Origin: Bacillus mycoides
Lineage (GTDB): Bacteria > Bacillota > Bacilli > Bacillales > Bacillaceae_G
Assembly (NCBI RefSeq): GCF_001757995.1
Contig: NZ_LXLV01000067.1
Span: 1 to 64,000, forward strand
Length of the DNA: 64,000 nt
Reading direction: 5' to 3'
Shown: positions 56,417 through 64,000 of the stretch, piece after piece
How positions within the stretch are numbered: position 1 is the first letter of the stretch
How the letters are laid out: each line of letters opens with the position of its first letter
Notes under the pieces: generated by a model
Told to the model about the DNA's origin: nothing
Database searches by the model: none
What the model saw: only the letters and a program-made list of their open reading frames with translations
Program-made: the position numbers and the translations under genes

Positions 56417-57610
56417 CTAAACTGCAATTTTTTCTTCAACTGTTTCTTCTACTTTTACTCGTTTATCATAAATACTCGTTGCTATAAGCGCTACTACAAG
56501 CATTACCATGATCGCAATAAACAATACTTCCATATTGTATAAGTCAACAATCGCTCCGCCAACGACCGGTCCGAACATTTTCCCTACAGTCGCTGCGCTA
56601 TTTACAACACCTTGATAAAATCCTAATTTATCTTTTGGTGCAAGTATATTTGCGATGGTCGGAACTGCCGGCCATACGAATAATTCACCAATCGTTAATG
56701 TTACCATCGCAACGAGGAACATCGTAAATTGCTGCGCTTGGCTTAACACAATGAATGACGCCGCAAAAATGACAATTCCAATCATAATTTGTTGCTTTAA
56801 AGAACGCTTCATCCAGCGAATTAGCATACTAACGAGCGGCTGCGCACAAACAATCATCGCTCCGTTTATCGTCCATAATAAACTGTAGTGACGAAGGCTA
56901 ATATTTAATTCTTGCATATGTGTTGCGATTGCACCTTGCCACTGTACGTATGTAACCCAGCATAAAGCATATGCTACACACACAATAAGAAGTGCTTTGA
57001 ATCCAGGTGTAAGCGTCCATCCTTTTTTCGTTTCGATTTCCTTTTGCACTCCTGGCTCTTTTTTGTCTTCCATACCACGGAATCCAATAAAAGCAATTAA
57101 GAAGAAAACAAAGTATAAAATAAAGTTCGCTAAGAAAATATAATCAAAACGATACGATGCAACTAAACCACCACATGCCGTTCCAATTGCAATACCGACG
57201 TTTTGTCCAACATACATCGCATTAAACGCTCGTCTTCCGCCTTCTGGCCAAACCGTACCAACCATCGCATACATCGATGGGAAGACCATTCCAGAACCGA
57301 AGCCGATTAATGCTAGCCACACAACATATAACGGCCATCCGTGGAAGAACACAAGACCTAAAATCGATACGAGTGTAATGACAATCCCTACTAAAATTGA
57401 TTTATAACCGCCCCATTTATCAAATAAAACACCGCCGAGCAAGTTTCCGATTACACCAGTAAGCGAGTTGATCATTAATACCATTCCGGCTACCGATAAA
57501 GATTTCCCTAAACTATCATGTAAGTAAATTGTATTAAAAGGCCATAAAAAAGAAGCACCCGTGACATTAATAATCATCCCAGCTACTAATAGCCATACTT
57601 TCCTTGGCAT
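56417..57610 (-). CDS. yttB: MFS transporter (YttB-like)
   Basis: 397 residues, 12 membrane segments. N-terminus VWLLVAGMIINVTGASFLWPFNTIYLHDSLGKSLSVAG and motif A GGVLFDKWGGYKS are typical of 12-TM drug exporters such as YttB. ATG 57610 has a strong SD (GGAGGGGAG). Substrate unknown. Its end touches the leuS promoter; no terminator is seen between. Confidence 0.85.
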   Translation of the reverse strand: MPRKVWLLVAGMIINVTGASFLWPFNTIYLHDSLGKSLSVAGMVLMINSLTGVIGNLLGGVLFDKWGGYKSILVGIVITLVSILGLVFFHGWPLYVVWLALIGFGSGMVFPSMYAMVGTVWPEGGRRAFNAMYVGQNVGIAIGTACGGLVASYRFDYIFLANFILYFVFFLIAFIGFRGMEDKKEPGVQKEIETKKGWTLTPGFKALLIVCVAYALCWVTYVQWQGAIATHMQELNISLRHYSLLWTINGAMIVCAQPLVSMLIRWMKRSLKQQIMIGIVIFAASFIVLSQAQQFTMFLVAMVTLTIGELFVWPAVPTIANILAPKDKLGFYQGVVNSAATVGKMFGPVVGGAIVDLYNMEVLFIAIMVMLVVALIATSIYDKRVKVEETVEEKIAV

Positions 57611-57720
57611 AGTCTCCCCTCCTATTCTCTTTTTTTCGTTCATATATATAACAGTAAAATTGTAGTCGTTTTTAAATAGGAAGGCAACTGATTAATAGTT
57701 GATGAAATTCAGATAATAGA

Positions 57721-57756
57721 ACAAAGACGATTAGAATGTATTCTAATCGTCTTTGT
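57721..57756 (-). terminator. Terminator after khtU
   Basis: Perfect ACAAAGACGATTAGAAT / ATTCTAATCGTCTTTGT arms around GT. The T tract is short. Confidence 0.7.
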
Positions 57757-57800
57757 AAAATATTAATCTATAAATAATGGAATCGTTCCCTCGTGAAAGG

Positions 57801-59024
57801 TTATCCAACTTCCTTTTTGCGTTTTGCACTTTCTTTAGCACTCCATTTAAATATTTTGTCTAGTAGAGAGTATATTCTCCCAGACTCCTTCGTTAATAAT
57901 GGTCCTAACGACGCCAATATTAAAACGTATAGAGCAGAGAATGGTTTAATCGTTGCCATTAAGCCACCAGCAATTCCAATATTCGCGACAATAATGGAGA
58001 ATTCTCCGCGTGATACGAGGGTTAATCCAATATTCGTGGAAGCCTTATGCGATAACCCCGCTTTACGGCCGGCAATCATTCCAGCTGTAAAATTACCAAT
58101 GACAGTTATGAAGACTGCTCCTAACGTTAACCAAACAGCTCCGCCGAGCGTAAAAGGATCTATACTTAAACCGAAGCTGAAGAAGAATATAGCCCCAAAG
58201 AAATCACGAAATGGGACGACGAGATGCTCAATTCGATCACTATGCTCTGTTTCAGAAAAGACAAGTCCTAATAATAACGCTCCAATCGCTTCAGCAACAT
58301 GAATTGTTTCTGAAAATCCAGCTACGAAGAACAAAATAGCGAATATTACGATAATAAAAATTTCATTTGACGAAATATCTAATACTTTATTTAGGAACGG
58401 CGTAGCTTTTCTAGCAATCACAAAGAACAGCAACATATACCCTAACGCGATTAAGACAGATGTCAGAGCTCCTACAAATGAAGTCGCACCTCCAAGAACT
58501 AAACCTGAAACGACAGATAAATATACCGCTAAGAAAATATCATCGAACATAATGATTCCTAAAATTAGCTCTGTTTCTTTATTACCAGCTCTTCTTAAAT
58601 CAACAATTACTTTTGCGACAATTGCACTTGATGAGATTGTAATAATTCCAGCAATAATTAATGTTTCTAATAGAGGAAAGCCCATCACATATCCATAGAG
58701 TAAACCTAATGTGAAATTAAGTGATATATGAACAGTGCCTCCAATGGCAATGGACTTTCCTGATTTTATGAGTTTTTTCATTGAGAATTCTAAACCTAAA
58801 TAAAACAGGAGGAATATGACGCCAATACGGCCAAGGAAGGAAATTACTTCTCCGCTTTCAATAAATCTTAAATCGATAAGTCCTAAATCTGGGGCATGAG
58901 GCCCCACTAGCATACCGAGTATAATGAGAAACGGAATAATCGAAAACTTTAACTTTGCAGCGAGGATAGCTGCAAAAGCTACTAATACTAACGCAGTTCC
59001 AACTTCAAAAATTAAAGTATCCAT
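57801..59024 (-). CDS. khtU: KhtU-like K+/H+ antiporter (CPA2)
   Basis: 407 residues, about 12 membrane segments, Kef-type CPA2: GPHAPDLGLIDL, LLFYLGLEFS and SSSAIVAKVI segments. In B. subtilis KhtU exports K+ or NH4+ and is gated by KhtT, protecting against alkaline and methylglyoxal stress. Follows khtT by three bases. Confidence 0.88.
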   Translation of the reverse strand: MDTLIFEVGTALVLVAFAAILAAKLKFSIIPFLIILGMLVGPHAPDLGLIDLRFIESGEVISFLGRIGVIFLLFYLGLEFSMKKLIKSGKSIAIGGTVHISLNFTLGLLYGYVMGFPLLETLIIAGIITISSSAIVAKVIVDLRRAGNKETELILGIIMFDDIFLAVYLSVVSGLVLGGATSFVGALTSVLIALGYMLLFFVIARKATPFLNKVLDISSNEIFIIVIFAILFFVAGFSETIHVAEAIGALLLGLVFSETEHSDRIEHLVVPFRDFFGAIFFFSFGLSIDPFTLGGAVWLTLGAVFITVIGNFTAGMIAGRKAGLSHKASTNIGLTLVSRGEFSIIVANIGIAGGLMATIKPFSALYVLILASLGPLLTKESGRIYSLLDKIFKWSAKESAKRKKEVG

Positions 59025-59027
59025 CGA

Positions 59028-59525
59028 TTACGAATCACCTCCTGCTGAAAGTAATGCCTTAATGATTCTTTTCACTTCATGTCTTTCGCCCGATAATACG
59101 AGCATATCGCCAGCTTCAATGATAGAATCTGGGCCTGGATTAAAGAACTTCTTCATATTCTTTTTCAAAATAGCAATGATCGTTACGTTATATGTTTTTC
59201 TAACATGTAAGCTACCAATTGTTTTTTGTACCACTGGTGCGTTATTTTCTACTTTAAACCATTCAATTGATAATCCTTCAAAAGCCATCTCAATCGTGTC
59301 TAAAGCTTGTGGTCTATATACCATCCCGCCTAATATAGCTGCAATTTGTCTCGCCTCAGAATCACGAAGGGAAATGCTTGAAATACTCTCATCATGATCC
59401 GCATCAAAATGATACATTTCCCTTCTTCCGTCATCGTGAATAACAATAACCATTTTTTCATTACCTTTTGTGATTACTTCAAACTTACATCCAATACCTG
59501 GTAGTTCACTCTCTTTAATATTCAT
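59028..59525 (-). CDS. khtT: KhtT-like RCK_C regulatory subunit
   Basis: 165 residues, soluble, TrkA-C domain at the C-terminus (SLHVRKTYNVTIIAILKKN...DMLVLSGERHEVKRI). Starts MNIKESELPGIGCKFEVITK, as in B. subtilis KhtT. It gates KhtU in response to nucleotide and pH. A khtS homologue is not seen. Confidence 0.88.
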   Translation of the reverse strand: MNIKESELPGIGCKFEVITKGNEKMVIVIHDDGRREMYHFDADHDESISSISLRDSEARQIAAILGGMVYRPQALDTIEMAFEGLSIEWFKVENNAPVVQKTIGSLHVRKTYNVTIIAILKKNMKKFFNPGPDSIIEAGDMLVLSGERHEVKRIIKALLSAGGDS

Positions 59526-59568
59526 ATTCCCGCCTCCTAAAATTTTTTAGTTACGGCTCTTCCCTTTT

Positions 59569-60135
59569 TTACAAATCTACATCAATCTCTGTCTTAAACT
59601 TTTCATCTTTCGAGATTCCTAAATACTTTAATGTTTCTGACGGAGTCGCGTGATGAAAATGTTTTTGCAACAGTGCGATTGCTATTCCTCTTTTATATGC
59701 ATGAAATCCAAATGTTTTTCGCATTGAATTCGTTCCAATCTTACCAAGTATCCCAACCGCTTCAGCTGCACTATGAATAACACGATAAGCTTGTTGGCGC
59801 GAAATTGAATTTTTCGTTTTATTAGATTGAAATACGTAATTTTCTCTTTGAACATCAAAAGTTTGTACGTACTTTAAAAGTGCTTCTTTTACTTTTGTAT
59901 TTAAATAAATATCTTGTTTAAACTTTTCATCTTTCACAGGAAGAGAATAAAAATCTTTAACAGTCCCATCTTCATGTAATACATCTTCAAATTTAATGCT
60001 CAGTAGTTCTGTAATTTTTAATCCTGTGTTAATCCCAATAACAAATAAAAGATAATCTCGCTGCGAGTGCTCTTTTAAATACTTTTTCATAGCCTCAATT
60101 TGGTTTATATCTTTTAATGCCTCTACAACTTCCAT
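59569..60135 (-). CDS. Tyrosine recombinase-like protein, altered active site
   Basis: 188 residues, tyrosine recombinase catalytic domain, without the N-terminal SAM-like DNA-binding domain. Expected R-H-x-x-R-H-Y pattern: position 40 is Lys (TGLKITELL) instead of Arg; position 136 is Asn (TNSMRKTFGFH) instead of His; Arg 139, His 162 and Tyr 171 are present. It may be inactive or DNA binding only. SD GAGGAGAT. No phage genes flank it. Confidence 0.85.
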   Translation of the reverse strand: MEVVEALKDINQIEAMKKYLKEHSQRDYLLFVIGINTGLKITELLSIKFEDVLHEDGTVKDFYSLPVKDEKFKQDIYLNTKVKEALLKYVQTFDVQRENYVFQSNKTKNSISRQQAYRVIHSAAEAVGILGKIGTNSMRKTFGFHAYKRGIAIALLQKHFHHATPSETLKYLGISKDEKFKTEIDVDL

Positions 60136-60483
60136 ACATGTATCTCCTCATCTTATGAACAGTAATTTTCTCATTATCCTGTCCATTTTACCTTATCACG
60201 CTATAGGATTTCCATGTATTATCCATTATTTTTACAATATACTTCTGTGGTTCTGACAATTTTCATTTTGGAAATTTACGATTGTACAAATACGTTGTGG
60301 TTAGAAAAAAATGGGGAGATAAAAGTTCAGCTTCTTTCTACAGATTGGATTCCTCCTTTCACTTTCCAGATGATGATACTTTTATATTATGTTACTTATT
60401 TACATTATATTATATATTTTAGTAACATAAAAGCATTTTATCTGAAAATAATAAAAACCGAGCAGTTTCGCTCGGTTTTTTTA
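60136..60483. other. Intergenic region upstream of recombinase gene
   Basis: About 350 AT-rich bases. It contains the terminator of the ABC permease at 60453-60481. A plus-strand frame (60214-60576) overlaps the permease gene and is not supported. Confidence 0.4.
60453..60481 (-). terminator. Terminator after ABC permease gene
   Basis: AAAAACCGAGC / GCTCGGTTTTT stem with AGTTTC loop. Confidence 0.88.
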
Positions 60484-62334
60484 TTAATCTTCTTTCGGAA
60501 GAACAATTCCTTTATACAATTGAACTGTAATGAAGTAATAGATTGCGTAAATGACTACGAAAATTACGATCGGTAACCAAATACGGAAGTACGGATCAAC
60601 TAAAATAAATCCGAAAATATTCATACCAACTAATACGTGGGCAATACCTACAATTGCTGGGAATAAGAATACTAAGAACAACTCTTTATAAATTGATTTC
60701 GTTAATAATTCACGGCGCACACCGATTTTACGAAGCATTTGATAGCGCGTAATATCTTTTGATGCACCAGAAAGAATTTTAAACATTAAGCAACTTGCCA
60801 TCATTGCTAAGAATGCAATTCCAAGGAAGAAGCCCATAAATACTGTTCCGCTCGCAACGCCATAGAACATGTCATACATTTGATATTTACTATTCATTTG
60901 TTCAGCTTTTACATTTTTATATTTATCTAGCTGCAACTCGTCAATTTTTTTCCATTCTTTTGTGTATGCTACGAAATCATCTGTTTTTCCTGTAAATACG
61001 ATTCCTTCTTTACCATTTACAGTATCGTACATTTTTTGATCTACAATTTTAATTGCGTGATTCTCATATACGTAAAATGGCTGGATTGCTCTGAATGCAT
61101 CGTCCCATTCTGCTGGCATCTCTTTTACATTTTCATTTTTCTCTATGTTTGATCGTGTAATTACATCTACAGGAACTTCACCTGATACTTTTTTAACTTT
61201 ACCGAAACCTTCTTTTCCTACTCCATCTTGAATAAGTGGGCGGTTTTTATCTAAATCTTCTTTTACATAATAAACGTACTTATCATCTACTTTATATCGG
61301 TATTCAGCTTTATTTTTAAATGATATGCCGTCTAAAATTTTCTTTTCTTCAGCTGTTGGATTATGAACTACTGAATCATAAATCTCTAAACCATCAACCA
61401 TTTTTATAACGTTATTTTTAAACGCCATACCACCTGAAATTGCACCGGCTCCAAGAGCAACTAACATCGCTACCGTAGCAAGTACCTTTGTTAAGCTATT
61501 AATACGGAAGTTTAATTGTGCGAATGTAAAAGCATTAAGCCCTTTTTCACTACGTTTTTTATTACTCTTTAACTTTTTAATAATAACCGGAAGAAGTGAT
61601 CCAAATAGCATGTAAGTACCAGCTGTTGTTGTAATTAATGCTATTATAATTCCCATTTCTTTTAATTTTTCCATATAAATCATTGATGCATACCCAATGC
61701 CTAATAAAATAACGGCAAGGAATGCAACTAAACCTGTTATTTTTCCTTTTACTGCAACACGTTCTGTTTGTGCATCTGCATGTACAAGTTGCAGTACAGA
61801 AATACGTGATAACTTAATACTGTTCATAATTGCTGATAATACAAATAGTGCAAAGAAGAAGATGCAAGTAACAGTCATAGATGGTAGATAAAATGCTTTA
61901 TAGCCTTCACCAGCAAATTCTAATTGTTTCATTAATAACTGTCCGATACCTTCTGCAAGTCCTACACCAACTGTAAGTCCAATCGCAAGAGACGCAGCAC
62001 CTAATACAATCGTTTCAATAAACATAAGTAATGTAACTTTATGCTTTTTTGCTCCTAACATCATATACATACCAAACTCTTTTTGACGAAGAGATAATAA
62101 GAAAGAGTTCGCATATAAAATATAGAAGAACGTTATAATAGCTAGTAAAAATGAACCCGCTTGGAATACGAATCCAATTGATTTAATAACTGAATTAGAT
62201 TCGATAAACGCTTTATTCAGCGCTAACGTTTGGAACATATAAAAAATTGAAATAGACATAACAAGACCGACAAGTAAGACGATATAATCTTTTAACTTAC
62301 TTTTCAGCCCTGACATGGAAAGTTTAAATAACAT
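60484..62334 (-). CDS. BceB-like ABC transporter permease
   Basis: 616 residues, FtsX/MacB-type permease with about ten membrane segments and a large extracytoplasmic domain of about 200 residues (about residues 310-505), the BceB layout. N-terminus LFKLSMSGLKSKLKDYIVLLVGLVMSISIFYMFQTLA. Such transporters detoxify or sense cell-wall antibiotics (bacitracin and similar). No BceRS-like two-component genes lie in the window. Confidence 0.88.
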   Translation of the reverse strand: MLFKLSMSGLKSKLKDYIVLLVGLVMSISIFYMFQTLALNKAFIESNSVIKSIGFVFQAGSFLLAIITFFYILYANSFLLSLRQKEFGMYMMLGAKKHKVTLLMFIETIVLGAASLAIGLTVGVGLAEGIGQLLMKQLEFAGEGYKAFYLPSMTVTCIFFFALFVLSAIMNSIKLSRISVLQLVHADAQTERVAVKGKITGLVAFLAVILLGIGYASMIYMEKLKEMGIIIALITTTAGTYMLFGSLLPVIIKKLKSNKKRSEKGLNAFTFAQLNFRINSLTKVLATVAMLVALGAGAISGGMAFKNNVIKMVDGLEIYDSVVHNPTAEEKKILDGISFKNKAEYRYKVDDKYVYYVKEDLDKNRPLIQDGVGKEGFGKVKKVSGEVPVDVITRSNIEKNENVKEMPAEWDDAFRAIQPFYVYENHAIKIVDQKMYDTVNGKEGIVFTGKTDDFVAYTKEWKKIDELQLDKYKNVKAEQMNSKYQMYDMFYGVASGTVFMGFFLGIAFLAMMASCLMFKILSGASKDITRYQMLRKIGVRRELLTKSIYKELFLVFLFPAIVGIAHVLVGMNIFGFILVDPYFRIWLPIVIFVVIYAIYYFITVQLYKGIVLPKED

Positions 62335-62350
62335 GCCTGAATCTCCTTTC

Positions 62351-63112
62351 TTACGCTTTTTGTTTACCTAAATCTGCAAGCACATCTAAAATTTCTTTAT
62401 AAAACTCTTCACGCGTACCACCGCGATGAATTTCTTTATATAGCTCACCATCTTGAATGAATAAAATACGCTGACAGTAACTTGCACTGTACGGATCATG
62501 CGTAACCATCATAATCGATACACCTTGTTCTTCATTTAAGTTTGTCATCGCATCAAGTAAACTTGCTGCATTTTTAGAATCAAGAGCTCCTGTTGGCTCG
62601 TCCCCTAAAATAATTGCTGGTTCATGCACTAACGCACGTGCTGCTGCTGAACGCTGTTTCTGTCCACCAGATACTTCAGATGGATACTTTTGAAGTATCT
62701 CTGAAATCCCTAACATATCCGCTACCTTCTCTACTTTCGGGCCAATATTACGTGATGGAACACCTTGAAGTGAAAGTGGAAGAGCAATGTTCTCATAAAT
62801 AGATAAGTTCTCTAATAAGTTAAAATCTTGGAAGATGAACCCTAATTTTTGTGAACGAAAATCAGAAAGCTCACCTTGCTTCATTTTCGTAATATCCGTT
62901 CCTGCAATTTCAACAACGCCGCCTGTCGCTTTATCTAACGTTGAAATTACATTTAATAATGTCGTTTTACCAGAACCTGATGGTCCCATAATTCCGACAA
63001 ACTCACCCTCTTGAATTGAGAATGAAACACCTTTTAACGCGTGTGATTGGTTCTCACCTTTTTTACCGTACACTTTTTGAACGTTTTTCACGTCTACAAC
63101 TGGTTTCGTCAT
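62351..63112 (-). CDS. BceA-like ABC transporter ATP-binding protein
   Basis: 253 residues: Walker A GPSGSGKTT, Q-loop FQDFNLL, signature VSGGQKQRSAAARALVHEP, Walker B IILGDEPTGALD, H-loop THD. Pairs with the permease 16 bases downstream. Signature VSGGQ is usual for this group. Confidence 0.92.
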   Translation of the reverse strand: MTKPVVDVKNVQKVYGKKGENQSHALKGVSFSIQEGEFVGIMGPSGSGKTTLLNVISTLDKATGGVVEIAGTDITKMKQGELSDFRSQKLGFIFQDFNLLENLSIYENIALPLSLQGVPSRNIGPKVEKVADMLGISEILQKYPSEVSGGQKQRSAAARALVHEPAIILGDEPTGALDSKNAASLLDAMTNLNEEQGVSIMMVTHDPYSASYCQRILFIQDGELYKEIHRGGTREEFYKEILDVLADLGKQKA

Positions 63113-63286
63113 ATATATCCTCCTACGCTTGTTTTTCCATTACCTATTTTGCGCCTTTTGGAGGGGAACTGCTATTTGTTAACATTACATTTACCTTACA
63201 CTTTTGTAATATAAAAAAGGTGTGATTGTAAGCTTGGCTTTTTTCATTTAAATACAAATTCGTTCACTTTTTGAAATCGTATGTCA

Positions 63287-63346
63287 GTAAATGAAATTAT
63301 ATTTGCGATTTTCAAAATATATCACCGACAAAATCTGACAATAAAA
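63287..63346. repeat. Dispersed intergenic repeat, copy C
   Basis: GTAAATGAAATTATATT...TCTGACAATAAAA, like 25283-25348. It lies beside the DUF418 terminator. Confidence 0.6.
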
Positions 63347-63383
63347 AAACGGGCTGTTCCACAAAAGAAACAGCCCATTTTTT
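63343..63383 (-). terminator. Terminator after DUF418 gene
   Basis: AAACGGGCTGTTTC-like arms GGGCTGTTCC / GAAACAGCCC with a T run on the minus strand. Confidence 0.75.
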
Positions 63384-64000
63384 TATTTCTTTAAAGGTGT
63401 TACCGTCCAATACGTAACAACTCGCCAAATCCATTCTAGTGGACCCATTTTAAAGATTTTCATCCAAATCACACTGAAAATAATTTGAATTACATAAATT
63501 GCGATACACACATATAACGTTTGCATGTAAGTTAAGTTTCCTGCAAAGTTAAATACGCTACCTGCAATTAAAATCATTGCAGTTTGTCCGATATAATTTG
63601 TTAACGCCATACGACCGTAGTATTTCAATGGTGCTAACAATGTTTGAACTGGTTTTAACTGAAGTAATAAAATTAATGCTCCAACATAGAAAGCTGAAAT
63701 TACAGGTCAACTGTAACACCAATTTTTAAGAATTGATTTGCTGCATCCGTTGTTCCATCCTCAGTCTCGAATATCATATTTACAAATGGCTCAGCAGGGA
63801 CGTGCCCATATTGATACCATAAAGCTACCACACTTAAAACAAACATAACGCCTGTAAAAATAGCGACTTGCTTTATTTTCGCTGAAAGATTTTCAAACAC
63901 TTTGTACTGCCCTGCAGCAAGACCTAATAAAATTAAACCTACAGGTAATAATTCCTTAGCTGCCATAATACTAAAAGTGGCTGTAAGAATAAGACCGACT
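63383..64000 (-). pseudogene. DUF418 membrane protein, frameshifted, 5' part beyond window
   Basis: Two frames together make one DUF418 protein. The upstream part (end of window to 63700) reads MAAKELLPVGLIL...ANQFLKIGVTVDL then stops. The downstream part (to 63383) continues GRMALTNYIGQTAMILI, the DUF418 signature. The reading resumes at PVISAFYVGALILLLQLKPVQ if one G is restored near 63707 (GTTGACCT read as GTTGGACCT). The gene starts outside the window. It is a recent frameshift or a sequencing error. Confidence 0.85.

Noticed and set aside
59569-60135. Prophage or integrative element marked by the recombinase gene
   Set aside because: No flanking phage genes, attachment site duplications or composition change; neighbours are ordinary chromosomal genes.
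60214-60576. 120-residue plus-strand ORF with hydrophobic stretches
   Set aside because: Overlaps the ABC permease gene and its terminator antisense, no SD, AT-rich composition makes hydrophobic frames by chance.
62351-63112. BceRS-type two-component system next to the ABC genes
   Set aside because: No histidine kinase or response regulator is encoded in the adjacent sequence up to the end of the window.

Overview
This window is chromosomal DNA of a Bacillus cereus group bacterium (low G+C, endospore forming). Three things support this. The gene order ytxG-ytxJ, sftA, ytpR-ytpQ-ytpP, ytoP, ytzB, ytnP, trmB, ytzH, ytmP, amyX, thpR, pepV, ytzE, ytzG, ytgP, ytfP matches, as I recall it, the corresponding B. 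subtilis region. There is a gerI/gerH-type nutrient germinant receptor operon. There are exosporium-type genes, including a collagen-like protein with the LIGPTLPP targeting motif. Species cannot be settled from the sequence.

Layout: 1-194, right end of an IS3-family element. 214-6813, a CamS-like lipoprotein, ytxJ/ytxG, an M29 aminopeptidase, a small membrane/lipoprotein cluster, two GNAT acetyltransferases and a PadR regulator plus HAAS membrane protein pair. 6867-31438, mostly ordinary housekeeping: murC, nicotinate phosphoribosyltransferase, sftA with large in-frame repeats, a cell-wall amidase, the yt* block, pullulanase, dipeptidase, rRNA pseudouridine synthase, a MurJ-like flippase and a flavoprotein. 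31651-37927, accessory genes: a DHA2 drug exporter, an ArsR/SRPBCC pair, Cse60, CarD, glcU-gdh and a DUF3888 protein with a disturbed start. 38021-43147, molybdenum cofactor synthesis (moaD, moaE, mobB, moeA, moaC, moeB, moaA). 43276-44908, a spore-surface group of one collagen-like gene and two GerP-like genes. 45k-53k, rhodanese, a MetX-like hydrolase, the germinant receptor operon, a MazG-like protein and a His/Gln-rich low-complexity protein. 53527-56415, leuS with a T-box leader. 56417-64000, an MFS exporter, KhtT/KhtU antiporter, an unusual tyrosine recombinase, a BceAB-like ABC exporter and a frameshifted DUF418 gene running off the end.

Several groups relate to sporulation and germination (gerI operon, glcU-gdh, cse60, collagen-like and GerP-like genes, probably the His-rich protein). 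The most notable items are a nearly perfect 40-bp palindrome that appears to be the PadR operator, three genes with apparent frame breaks (DUF3888 signal peptide, collagen-like exosporium leader, DUF418), a tyrosine recombinase with two altered catalytic positions, large coding repeats in sftA, gerIA and the His-rich gene, and a short dispersed intergenic repeat in three copies. I did not find a clearly new multi-gene system. No tRNA, rRNA or CRISPR array was recognised.
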